DNA of 7,335 bases from Gammaproteobacteria bacterium (GTDB lineage Bacteria > Pseudomonadota > Gammaproteobacteria > Eutrophobiales > Eutrophobiaceae): positions 1 through 7,335 of the forward strand of contig SMWN01000018.1 of NCBI GenBank assembly GCA_004356415.1. The letters are read 5' to 3'. Each line of letters begins with the position of its first letter. Position 1 is the stretch's first letter. Under the pieces are notes generated by a model. The model had not been told where the DNA came from. It searched no databases and saw only the letters and a program-made list of their open reading frames with translations. The position numbers and the translations under genes were made by a program. Positions 1-5,570 of this stretch are shown here, in pieces.

Positions 1-798
1 AATCAGGTGAAATTCGGTGCGTATTTTCCTGGGGATATTTAACCAGGCATTGTTTAGTTTTTCTTTATCGCCATCTAGACTAATATTTTTTAATAATCCA
101 CCATAGGCCTCCAGTTGTTTAGCCTGAATTTGTTCACGAGTAAAAATTCCCGCGTGTTCTATCTTTGGTAATAGCTTCAGCATCGCATTCCAATCTTTGA
201 GATCAGCATAAGTATGCAGTAACATCTTTTTGACCTTGTCCTGTTTTGGTTTTTGATCATGTAAACGTGTCAGCGTCGCCAAGGCTTGTTCCGTTTGCTG
301 TTGCTTGATTTGTAATTCTGCCTGGACCAGACCAATAACGACTTCCGCATCCGGATCATCTTTATAAGCCTTAAGTAAATAATCATCTCGCCTTTCCGTT
401 GCGCCCAATTGTTGGGCCGCCCGCGCAGCACCCAGGTAATTTACCAATGATGACTGGCTATGTGGAGCACCTTTACATAAAGAAACTTCGGCTTTATTCC
501 AGTCTCCCTCAATCAGGGCCATTAGACCACGTGACAAATATTTTTCTGATAATCGCTGATGTCTGTTTTCCTGCCAGCGGCCAAGTTCTCTGGGCATCCT
601 CCAAAGTCTGCTTATCAAACGTAGTATGAAGTGTAAAAGCAGGAATAAAACCAACATTGAGATAATAAAAAAACTGAAGCTTGTTTGGATTGTCCAACCA
701 GAAATTACGACTGTTATCAACCCCGCATCATCCTCAATATAGGCGCCAATGCCAACGGCCAGTAGTAATGAGAATATAATTAAAGCCAGTAGTTTCAT
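1..798 (-). CDS. hemY: HemY, heme biosynthesis-associated TPR membrane protein (partial, C-terminus beyond window)
   Basis: This reading frame stays open for 266 codons from the ATG at 798 to the window edge; HemY proteins are usually near 400 residues, so roughly the last third is missing. The N-terminus MKLLALIIFSLLLAVGIGAY is a first hydrophobic segment (about residues 2-20). It is followed by the GAYIEDDAG region and a second membrane segment (about 41-61). After RLWRMPRELGRWQ comes a helical region with TPR character, including GLMALIEGDWNKAE near residue 91. This two-segment-plus-TPR layout is the HemY_N/TPR family. The family is inner-membrane and sits at the end of hemCDXY operons; its biochemical role in late heme synthesis is not firmly settled. 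It is unrelated to the Bacillus protoporphyrinogen oxidase also called HemY. Its ATG overlaps the hemX stop as ATGA, and no strong ribosome site is visible, so translational coupling is likely. No frameshift is seen. Confidence 0.93.
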   Translation of the reverse strand, partial: MKLLALIIFSLLLAVGIGAYIEDDAGLITVVISGWTIQTSFSFFIISMLVLFLLLHFILRLISRLWRMPRELGRWQENRHQRLSEKYLSRGLMALIEGDWNKAEVSLCKGAPHSQSSLVNYLGAARAAQQLGATERRDDYLLKAYKDDPDAEVVIGLVQAELQIKQQQTEQALATLTRLHDQKPKQDKVKKMLLHTYADLKDWNAMLKLLPKIEHAGIFTREQIQAKQLEAYGGLLKNISLDGDKEKLNNAWLNIPRKIRTEFHLI

Positions 799-1961
799 TG
801 ATATTGGATCTCATCGACATCGGCTGGCCCAATTGTCGGTGTAGACGCCGCTTCATGCACATAAGCCCGTAAACTTTCCAGGGATGAACTGATATCAGGC
901 AGGGCAGGTTTCAATTCGACCGACCGCATTTTATCCAGTGTTTCCATCACATTGACAACAGATGAATCACTGGTATCAAAATACTGACGCAACCAGAACT
1001 GTATAAAATCTATGGAGGCCCGCAGATTTTCTGAGTCTAAACGTAGTACCGATTGTCTTGCGCTTTCCAGTTCCAGTTTGAGGTTCTGGGTTAGAAAATA
1101 CTCCTCTCCCGGTAACAGCAGGGCCTGCTTAACTTCGCCTGACCGTTTGATAACAACCAGGCTCTTTATTTCCTGCCAAAGTAATCTGGGCAGTTTTTTC
1201 CAAAACGGGTCCTCAACATCTGCGTAATTTGCCTCCGAAGATAATGCATGTTCTGTTTCTACTGATAACACACTCGACTTTAATAGGAGATCATCAGAAA
1301 GTTCAACCAGATCTGCCAGGTAGATTGCAAGGCCGGTAATATCTACTAAATTGACGGATCGTAATTGATTAATGTCTGAAGCTAATTGTTGCCGTACTGG
1401 TAATAATCCAGGATTACCCAGATTTCTGAGCCTGAGATCAGCAGCTTCCATTGCCGCCAGTGCGGTCGCAACATCCTCCTCCAGTAACAGGCGATGCATG
1501 GCAATAATTAACAAATACTCAACCTCCGCAAGCGCCCAATCTTCATTATTACCCCGCTTGTCCTTGTAAAGGGATGCCAGTGCTTCTGATTGTTCGATTT
1601 GTTTTAGTTCCAATTGCTTGATGGCGTCTTCCAACACCGCAATATTCCCAGCCATCAAACCAGTTTGTGCCTGTCCATTATTTGTAACTTCAGCCAGATC
1701 AACTTTTGTTTGCTGCAACTCATTCCAGAGATGATAGCCACCTCCAATCAAAGCACAGATTAAAACCAATACAATGAAACCAAACAGACGACAGTAGGCT
1801 GATTTATTTTTTCTTTTGTCTGACGCAATCTGCTCAGACTCTTCATCATCAGCATTGTCCCTCTGATTTTCAGCCTTGTTTTCTGACTTGCCTTCTTCCA
1901 TGCTTATTTTCTTATCTTCGGCCTGATCTTCAGATGCCAGTTGATTGTCCTCATCACTCAT
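795..1961 (-). CDS. hemX: HemX, membrane-anchored heme operon protein
   Basis: The product is 388 residues. It begins with a very acidic, polar, low-complexity cytoplasmic tail (about residues 1-55, rich in E, D, K, S and N), followed by one membrane segment (about 58-78, LFGFIVLVLICALIGGGYHL). A region with coiled-coil character follows (about 80-135, QQTKVDLAEV then AIKQLELKQIEQSEAL). The rest is a helical periplasmic domain containing DWALAEVEYLLIIAMHRLLL, the most recognisable HemX stretch. Databases often label this family uroporphyrinogen-III C-methyltransferase, but none of the glycine-rich SAM-binding motifs of true SUMT/CobA enzymes is visible, so I do not call an enzyme. The family is a probable scaffold or regulator for heme synthesis. 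The ATG directly abuts the hemD stop, with GGAGGG eight bases upstream inside hemD. The gene ends in a 4-base overlap with hemY. Confidence 0.93.
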   Translation of the reverse strand: MSDEDNQLASEDQAEDKKISMEEGKSENKAENQRDNADDEESEQIASDKRKNKSAYCRLFGFIVLVLICALIGGGYHLWNELQQTKVDLAEVTNNGQAQTGLMAGNIAVLEDAIKQLELKQIEQSEALASLYKDKRGNNEDWALAEVEYLLIIAMHRLLLEEDVATALAAMEAADLRLRNLGNPGLLPVRQQLASDINQLRSVNLVDITGLAIYLADLVELSDDLLLKSSVLSVETEHALSSEANYADVEDPFWKKLPRLLWQEIKSLVVIKRSGEVKQALLLPGEEYFLTQNLKLELESARQSVLRLDSENLRASIDFIQFWLRQYFDTSDSSVVNVMETLDKMRSVELKPALPDISSSLESLRAYVHEAASTPTIGPADVDEIQYQ

Positions 1962-2768
1962 TCAATTAACCCTCCGGCTTTTTTCTAATGCCGCCCATTT
2001 CACGATAGCCTTGAGTATACCTTCATCACTACTTTCTTCAGCAAGAATCGGCGGATTGGCAAAACCGAAACCGATTGAAAAATCCGACATTCGTTTCCCC
2101 ATCACAATCAATTGCTTGCTTAATAGAATACTGCGCTGTTCGTCATTTAATAAAGAAAATAAATTCTGTAGCCCATTATTACTGGTGACAATCACTGCAT
2201 CAGGAGTGTCCCTTACCCAGAGCTTATTGATAACATCCTTATCATGTTCCGGGCAGTCACGACGGTAGACTTCTGCGTAATCAACCTTTGCACCTCTTTC
2301 CCTTAGTGTTGTCGCCAATAATTCACGTCCATCTTCACCACGAAAAATAATTATTCCCTTGCCGCTAATCTCATCAGCACTCAACGCATCAATTTCTAGC
2401 AGAGATTCGCTGTTTATTCCATTATTAGTGATCACATGCTTTGATAAAAATTGCTCAAGTACTTCTGCCGTCGTAGCACCAATAGCAATTATACTTAGAT
2501 CCTCTAACGCCGAGTATTTACCACCTAGTAATTTCATGGTCCAGTCAACGGCATTCTTGCTGATAAAAATTCCAATATCATATTGGCTGATATTATTGAG
2601 TAATTTTTCTGCGGCCTGTTGATTGTCGCTTTTGTTTATTTCGATCACAGGAAAACGAATTGCCTTACCACCATGATCTTCAATTAATTTGCAGAGTAAT
2701 GCCGCCTGATTTTCTGACCTGGTAACAAGAATCCTAAGACCCTCAAGTGTTTTATCCATTACCTGCAT
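1962..2768 (-). CDS. hemD: Uroporphyrinogen-III synthase
   Basis: The product is 268 residues, slightly longer than the usual 245-260. It converts hydroxymethylbilane to uroporphyrinogen III, closing the ring with inversion of ring D; this is a cytosolic step directly after HemC. The family is weakly conserved, but its landmarks are present in order. These are ILVTRSENQAALLCKLIEDH near the N-terminus with FPVIEI after it, IGIFISKNAV in the first lobe, and IAIGATTAEVL at the lobe crossover. IIFRGEDGRELLATTLRERG is followed by VDYAEVYRRDCP, and VIVTSNNGLQNL lies in the second lobe. The start is uncertain: the ATG at 2768 or the ATG three codons later at 2759 are both possible, and neither has a good ribosome site. 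The gene lies 59 bases after hemC and ends immediately before the hemX ATG. Confidence 0.93.
   Translation of the reverse strand: MQVMDKTLEGLRILVTRSENQAALLCKLIEDHGGKAIRFPVIEINKSDNQQAAEKLLNNISQYDIGIFISKNAVDWTMKLLGGKYSALEDLSIIAIGATTAEVLEQFLSKHVITNNGINSESLLEIDALSADEISGKGIIIFRGEDGRELLATTLRERGAKVDYAEVYRRDCPEHDKDVINKLWVRDTPDAVIVTSNNGLQNLFSLLNDEQRSILLSKQLIVMGKRMSDFSIGFGFANPPILAEESSDEGILKAIVKWAALEKSRRVN
1970..1975 (-). promoter_or_regulatory. Ribosome binding site of hemX inside the end of hemD
   Basis: GGAGGG on the minus strand lies 8 bases before the hemX ATG, within the last codons of hemD. It is the strongest Shine-Dalgarno match of the heme operon here and fixes the hemX start. It also implies that ribosomes finishing hemD pass over the hemX initiation site. 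Confidence 0.75.
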
Positions 2769-2827
2769 GATCCAATATTGAATGACCTGGATTGTTATAA
2801 CCCAACGTCAGGATAATACGGGAAAAA

Positions 2828-3757
2828 TCAACCCTGCAATAATTCATTGAGTATTTTATCTGCACCTTTTTCCAGCAAACTTTCAGCAAGCTGTAATCCC
2901 AAGGCGTCTCTTTCTTGCAAACTTCCACCCACGGTATCCCGAATTATCTCACTGCCATCTACACGTCCGACCATGCCGCGCACAGTAATGCAATCCTGAT
3001 CAATCTCAGCATGTGCTGCAATGGGCAACTGACAACCACCAAACAATCGTCTGCTGACAATGCGCTCTGTCTCTACTTGTTGTTGTGTTGTGTCATCATT
3101 GAGTGAACGGATCTTTTCTAAAACGTCATGATCACCACCCCTGACTTGTAACCCAATGGCGCCTTGACCAATGGCGGGTAAAATAATATCCATCGAGATT
3201 ATTTCACTAATACGATCTTCCAGCCCCAGCCTGATAACACCTGCTGCAGCAAGAATGATGGCATCATATTTTCTATCATCGAGTTTCCTTAAACGTGTGC
3301 CGATATTTCCGCGAAGATCTTTGATATTCAGATCCCCACGCCATGCCTTTAACTGGCATTGCCTGCGTAAACTTGATGTGCCGACAACTGCGCCATTGGG
3401 CAATTCATTTATACTTTTATATTTACTTGAGATAAATATATCGTGCGGGTTTTCCCGTTTCAGGAACACGGATAAAAGCAGTCCATCCGGCATATCAATA
3501 GTCACGTCTTTCACTGAGTGAACGGCAATATCGGCCTTATGATCATACAAGGCCTGCTCAAGCTCTTTGGTGAACAAACCTTTGCCACCGACCATAGACA
3601 AAGGGGTATCTAGTAATTTGTCCCCCTGTGTCTGCATCGTGACTAATTCAACTTCAAGCCCGGGGTCATTTTGCATAAGGCGCGCCTTGACATGTTCTGC
3701 TTGCCACAGTGCCAAGGGACTTTCCCGGGTTGCAATTCTTATTTTCTTTATAGACAT
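2828..3757 (-). CDS. hemC: Porphobilinogen deaminase (hydroxymethylbilane synthase)
   Basis: This cytosolic enzyme condenses four porphobilinogens into hydroxymethylbilane on a covalent dipyrromethane cofactor. From MSIKKIRIATRESPLALWQ the protein is 309 residues, the normal family length. Residues line up with E. coli numbering. Lys83-Asp84 in HSVKDV include the catalytic aspartate, and Arg131-Arg132 lie in GTSSLRRQ. Arg149 and Arg155 lie in DLRGNIGTRLRKLD, and Cys242 in RLFGGCQLPIAAHAE carries the cofactor. AIGQGAIGLQVR is also present. The frame stays open upstream to an ATG at 3835, but those 26 extra codons have no family counterpart and run across the left inverted repeat (3789-3819), so I use the ATG at 3757. 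Its ribosome site is weak. It is the first gene of the operon, with hemD 59 bases downstream. Confidence 0.96.
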   Translation of the reverse strand: MSIKKIRIATRESPLALWQAEHVKARLMQNDPGLEVELVTMQTQGDKLLDTPLSMVGGKGLFTKELEQALYDHKADIAVHSVKDVTIDMPDGLLLSVFLKRENPHDIFISSKYKSINELPNGAVVGTSSLRRQCQLKAWRGDLNIKDLRGNIGTRLRKLDDRKYDAIILAAAGVIRLGLEDRISEIISMDIILPAIGQGAIGLQVRGGDHDVLEKIRSLNDDTTQQQVETERIVSRRLFGGCQLPIAAHAEIDQDCITVRGMVGRVDGSEIIRDTVGGSLQERDALGLQLAESLLEKGADKILNELLQG

Positions 3758-3785
3758 ATTTAACAGGCCCAATCTATTGAATGCT

Positions 3786-3814
3786 ATTATACCCAAACCA
3801 CTTGGAGATGTAGG
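3786..3814 (-). promoter_or_regulatory. Candidate hemC operon promoter at the cassette edge
   Basis: On the minus strand a perfect TATAAT occupies 3791-3786, with CCTACA (3814-3809, three of six matches to TTGACA) 17 bases upstream. Transcription would start near 3779, leaving a leader of about 22 bases before the hemC ATG. The -35-like box and half of the -10 lie inside the left terminal inverted repeat, while the last three bases of TATAAT are flanking sequence. The -10 is convincing and the -35 is poor. This is inference from sequence only. Confidence 0.45.
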
Positions 3815-3819
3815 TTTCA
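3789..3819 (+). repeat. Left terminal inverted repeat
   Basis: The arm begins ATACCCAAACCACTTGGAGA, continues TGTAGG and ends TTCA. The reverse complement of 4349-4379 differs only at 3799, 3811 and 3815, each a C/T difference. Its outer end contributes to the TATAAT upstream of hemC. Confidence 0.85.
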
Positions 3820-3861
3820 ACAAGACGGGAGGCAACCATATTTAAGGCATAAAGCCGAGGA

Positions 3862-3871
3862 ACTAGTCATT
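3862..3871 (+). repeat. Direct repeat ACTAGTCATT, copy 1
   Basis: ACTAGTCATT preceded by AGGA occurs here just before unit 1 and again at 4249-4258 just before unit 7. Both copies sit upstream of an A hairpin, so this may be a further conserved piece of the repeat family. Confidence 0.45.
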
Positions 3872-3874
3872 TAT

Positions 3875-3905
3875 ATCCATGGATGGATTGTATGCAGAAA
3901 ATACA
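3875..3905 (+). repeat. Hairpin unit 1 (second hairpin has lost GGA)
   Basis: Hairpin A is ATCC-[ATGGAT]-GGAT at 3875-3888. It is followed directly by TGTAT-[GCAGAAA]-ATACA at 3889-3905, where the loop has AGA in place of GGA. The 8-base linker of the other units is absent, so this unit looks diverged or unrelated in its second half. Confidence 0.6.
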
Positions 3906-3907
3906 TC

Positions 3908-3948
3908 GTTACAGGGATGTAACTTAGTAGAGCAATGCAGGAACAATT
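3908..3948 (+). repeat. Hairpin unit 2, with perfect CsrA-like core
   Basis: Hairpin A is GTTAC-[AGGGAT]-GTAAC at 3908-3923, a perfect 5-pair stem. It contains ACAGGGATGT, matching the ACARGGAUGU core of the CsrA consensus. After the 8-base linker TTAGTAGA, hairpin B at 3934-3948 is AAT-G-[CAGGAA]-C-A-ATT, a shortened stem with the same bulged A as other units. Confidence 0.65.
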
Positions 3949-4022
3949 TTCTATCTAGTTCAAGGTTTTAGAACGAAGAAGATGGTTGTTTCTCGTCTTG
4001 CCCTGCGGGAGCTCAGGTACGA

Positions 4023-4069
4023 CTATAGGGATATAGGAGGTAGAGTAACGCTTTGGGGGGAGCAGTTAC
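4023..4069 (+). repeat. Hairpin unit 3
   Basis: Hairpin A is CTAT-[AGGGAT]-ATAG at 4023-4036, followed by linker GAGGTAGA. Hairpin B at 4045-4069 is GTAAC-GC, a loop containing a run of six G then A, GC, a bulged A, and GTTAC. Confidence 0.7.
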
Positions 4070-4091
4070 CGAGAAAACGTGTGCCACGTTG

Positions 4092-4107
4092 CCTACATGG
4101 ATGTAGG
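4092..4107 (+). repeat. Hairpin unit 4 (hairpin A only)
   Basis: CCTAC-[ATGGAT]-GTAGG is a perfect 5-pair stem. No B hairpin follows before unit 5. It is preceded by an unrelated perfect 6-pair hairpin, AACGTG-TGC-CACGTT at 4076-4090, which has no GGA. Confidence 0.7.
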
Positions 4108-4122
4108 GAAGGGGCGTGACGA

Positions 4123-4165
4123 CTGCATGGACGCAGGAGGTAGAACGACTCAGGAGACAAAGTCG
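4123..4165 (+). repeat. Hairpin unit 5 with compensated stem changes
   Basis: Hairpin A is CTGC-[ATGGAC]-GCAG at 4123-4136, differing from CTAC/GTAG by a paired A-T to G-C change. After GAGGTAGAA, hairpin B is CGACT-[CAGGAGACAA]-AGTCG at 4146-4165. Its stem differs from unit 3 but stays fully paired. Confidence 0.7.
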
Positions 4166-4175
4166 AGCCGGGACG

Positions 4176-4218
4176 CTTACAAGGACGTAGGTGGTAGAGT
4201 AATGCCTGGAGCAATTAC
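4176..4218 (+). repeat. Hairpin unit 6
   Basis: Hairpin A is CTTAC-[AAGGAC]-GTAGG with one G-U pair at 4176-4191. Counting the last G as linker, the linker is GTGGTAGA. Hairpin B at 4199-4218 is GTAAT-GC-[CTGGA]-GC-A-ATTAC, the clearest example of the B fold. Confidence 0.72.
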
Positions 4219-4248
4219 CGGGCGGAAGCTTTACAACGCTTATGAAGG

Positions 4249-4258
4249 ACTAGTCATT
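4249..4258 (+). repeat. Direct repeat ACTAGTCATT, copy 2
   Basis: Second copy of the 10-base word at 3862-3871. Here it lies in a possible small hairpin, ATGA-[AGGACTAG]-TCAT (4242-4257), which again puts GGA in a loop. The first copy does not form this stem. Confidence 0.45.
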
Positions 4259-4277
4259 CACTACGAGTTGCGCCTTG

Positions 4278-4323
4278 CCTACATGGACGTAGGTACTTAG
4301 GTTACGTCTGGAACAAGTAACCT
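4278..4323 (+). repeat. Hairpin unit 7
   Basis: Hairpin A is CCTAC-[ATGGAC]-GTAGG at 4278-4293. Hairpin B at 4299-4323 has a 7-pair outer stem, AGGTTAC with GTAACCT. It encloses GT-[CTGGA]-AC and two unpaired A, the longest B stem in the array. Confidence 0.72.
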
Positions 4324-4348
4324 GTGCTCTGACTTCCTACTTGAACTC

Positions 4349-4379
4349 TGAAGCCTGCATCTCCAAGTAGTTTGGGTAT
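4349..4379 (-). repeat. Right terminal inverted repeat
   Basis: Read on the minus strand it begins ATACCCAAACTACTTGGAGA and matches the left arm at 28 of 31 positions. On the plus strand its CAAGTAG (4364-4370) can also pair with CTACTTG at 4337-4343, just inside the cassette, giving a 7-base stem with a 20-base loop. That loop-out has no following T-run, so I do not call it a terminator. Confidence 0.85.
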
Positions 4380-4399
4380 CAGACAAAGGTTTTATCATA

Positions 4400-4414
4400 A
4401 ATGGATGGATCATT
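4400..4414 (+). repeat. Possible eighth GGA-loop hairpin, outside the cassette
   Basis: AATG-[GATGGAT]-CATT forms a weak 4-pair stem with ATGGAT in the loop. It lies 20 bases beyond the right inverted repeat. AT-rich and short, it could be chance, or it could show that the hairpin family is not confined by the inverted repeats. Confidence 0.3.
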
Positions 4415-4439
4415 ACTATTCTAGCAAAATAATACTTTA

Positions 4440-4460
4440 GTAGATTGAATATCAATCTAC
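4440..4460. promoter_or_regulatory. Perfect 9-base dyad upstream of gshB
   Basis: GTAGATTGA and TCAATCTAC are exact inverted copies separated by ATA. The dyad lies 120 bases before the gshB start and overlaps a weak -35-like TTGAAT. No T-run follows on either strand, so an operator is more likely than a terminator. I do not recognise a specific regulator. Confidence 0.4.
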
Positions 4461-4473
4461 CTCTTAGTAAATT
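4445..4473 (+). promoter_or_regulatory. Weak candidate gshB promoter
   Basis: TTGAAT (4445-4450) and TAAATT (4468-4473) are separated by 17 bases, each matching four of six consensus positions. This would leave a leader of about 100 bases. It is the best pair I found between the cassette and gshB, but AT-rich sequence gives such pairs by chance. I see nothing else in 4474-4579. Confidence 0.25.
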
Positions 4474-4579
4474 GCTGAAGCTCAATAAATTGCTTACGTT
4501 GGCACATCCTCTGACATACACTCTGGCGATGGCTGATGAATATGGTCACGAATGAACGATAGATGATGAATAATAAACC

Positions 4580-5521
4580 ATGAAACTGGGCATTATCATG
4601 GATCCCATTGAAGGGATTAACATTAAAAAAGACAGCTCCTTTGCTATGCTGCTTGAGGCGCAATCAAGGGCCTGGGACATTTATTACATGGAAATGGACG
4701 ATCTGTTTCTGGTTAACGATATCCCAAGTGCGACAACGCGTAAGATGACAGTGGAAGATGAAACCACTCGCTGGTACCAGTTTCATCAGGCGTCGACACT
4801 ATCACTCTTTGATCTCGATGTTATCCTGATGCGTAAAGATCCCCCTTTTAATATGGAATACCTTTACGCAACCTACCTGCTGGAATTGGCACATCGTCAG
4901 GGCACTTTGGTCGTCAATGATCCAGCATCTCTGCGTGACGCCAATGAAAAATTGTTCGTCAGTTGGTTCCCTCAGTGCACGACACCGACACTTGTTGCCC
5001 GAAAGTCAGAACATATACGTGCATTTCTTGATGAACACAGGGATATTATCCTGAAACCTCTGGATGGAATGGGTGGGGCTTCAGTCTTCAGAGTGCAACA
5101 TTCTGATCAAAATACCAATGTAATTATCGAAACATTAACTGAGAATGGTAATAGACATGCCATGGTTCAGCGTTTCATTCCTGAGATTGTCCATGGAGAT
5201 AAGCGCATTCTCATGATCGATGGAGAGCCCGTTCCCTATGCGTTGGCCCGCATTCCTAAGGATGGTGAGATTCGCGGTAATCTGGCTGCTGGAGGCTCGG
5301 CAAAAGGTGTTGAATTGACTACCAGAGACCGATGGATATGCGAACAACTCGCACCCACTTTAAAGGAGAAAGGCCTGTTATTTGTTGGTATTGATGTCAT
5401 TGGTGATTATTTAACCGAAATCAATGTCACCAGCCCAACCTGTATCAGGGAACTTGATACAATATATAATCTCAATATTGCAGGCGATTTAATGGATGCT
5501 ATTGAAGCGCGAATACCATAG
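4580..5521 (+). CDS. gshB: Glutathione synthetase
   Basis: The enzyme joins gamma-glutamylcysteine and glycine with ATP, the second step of glutathione synthesis in the cytosol. At 313 residues it is close to the E. coli length of 316. The N-terminus MKLGIIMDPIEGINIKKDSS and YYMEMDDL are family hallmarks, which support the ATG at 4580 although no ribosome site is visible before it. A pre-ATP-grasp domain covers about residues 1-120. The ATP-grasp part includes NDPASLRDANEKLF, then ILKPLDGMGGASVFRV (Lys159 and the glycine-rich loop at 163-168). GDKRILMIDGEPVPYALARIP starts near 206, RGNLAAGG is at 232-239, and EINVTSPTCIRE begins at 280 with acidic metal-binding residues. All key motifs are intact. 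It is probably cotranscribed with the TonB-type gene 63 bases downstream. Confidence 0.97.
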   Translation: MKLGIIMDPIEGINIKKDSSFAMLLEAQSRAWDIYYMEMDDLFLVNDIPSATTRKMTVEDETTRWYQFHQASTLSLFDLDVILMRKDPPFNMEYLYATYLLELAHRQGTLVVNDPASLRDANEKLFVSWFPQCTTPTLVARKSEHIRAFLDEHRDIILKPLDGMGGASVFRVQHSDQNTNVIIETLTENGNRHAMVQRFIPEIVHGDKRILMIDGEPVPYALARIPKDGEIRGNLAAGGSAKGVELTTRDRWICEQLAPTLKEKGLLFVGIDVIGDYLTEINVTSPTCIRELDTIYNLNIAGDLMDAIEARIP

Positions 5522-5570
5522 TCTGAAACAACCATTAAACACCGTTCGAGAATATTTTTTGAAGATTAAC

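Larger units (their letters stand above)
3875..4323 (+). ncRNA. Candidate structured RNA: array of hairpins with GGA loops (TwoAYGGAY- or CsrA-site-like)
   Basis: Seven A-type hairpins each have a 4-5 base-pair stem and a 6-base loop: ATGGAT, AGGGAT, AGGGAT, ATGGAT, ATGGAC, AAGGAC, ATGGAC. Five of the seven are followed by a B-type hairpin with GGA in its loop, separated by a linker of 8 bases (9 in unit 5). Stems vary between units yet stay paired, which suggests selection on RNA structure. GGA appears in the loops only on the plus strand. Known relatives by form are the TwoAYGGAY motif, with two hairpins carrying AYGGAY loops, and RNAs that sequester CsrA/RsmA through hairpin GGA sites. CCTG/CAGG at 4002-4017 is another GGA-loop hairpin between units 2 and 3. 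No promoter or terminator delimiting an RNA is evident, so transcription is unproven. Confidence 0.5.
3789..4379. mobile_element. MITE-like cassette bounded by 31-base terminal inverted repeats
   Basis: The ends at 3789-3819 and 4349-4379 are inverted copies of each other, matching at 28 of 31 positions without gaps. They enclose about 591 bases with no convincing coding frame and many small hairpins. This is the shape of a non-autonomous, non-coding repeat element. No transposase is present. I see no target-site duplication (left flank GCTATT, right flank CAGACA), so mobility is not shown. The fixed ends could instead be recombination or processing sites of a dispersed intergenic repeat. It fills most of the space between the divergent hemC and gshB. 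Confidence 0.55.

Noticed and set aside
509..697. 62-residue minus-strand frame near the start of the window
   Set aside because: It is an out-of-frame shadow of hemY, whose true frame is open without interruption from 798 to the edge.
795..1961. HemX as uroporphyrinogen-III methyltransferase
   Set aside because: No SAM-binding motifs of SUMT/CobA are visible. The architecture is a membrane-anchored helical protein, and the common label is a transferred misannotation.
3758..3835. N-terminal extension of hemC starting at the ATG at 3835
   Set aside because: The 26 extra residues have no counterpart in the HemC family and are encoded across the left inverted repeat and the putative promoter. 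The start at 3757 gives the family length and residue numbering.
4023..4214. Minus-strand 63-residue frame in the intergenic cassette
   Set aside because: It runs antisense through the hairpin units with no family resemblance or start signals. The other minus-strand frames at 4297-4521 and 4457-4663 are similar, and the latter runs into gshB.
4079..4300. Plus-strand frame with repeated AYMDVG-like peptides
   Set aside because: The peptide repeats come from translating the hairpin array. There is no ribosome site or recognisable domain, and the conserved pattern is stem pairing with loop GGA rather than codons.
3875..4323. CRISPR array
   Set aside because: Repeats are short, variable, palindromic and irregularly spaced. 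There are no constant-length spacers and no cas genes.
4337..4370. CTACTTG/CAAGTAG stem as a terminator for the array RNA
   Set aside because: The loop is 20 bases, the stem is only 7 pairs, and no T-run follows. Half of the stem belongs to the right inverted repeat.
5550..5560. T-rich stretch after gshB as a terminator
   Set aside because: No stable GC-rich hairpin precedes the T-run, and the ribosome site of the next gene follows closely, so readthrough is more likely.
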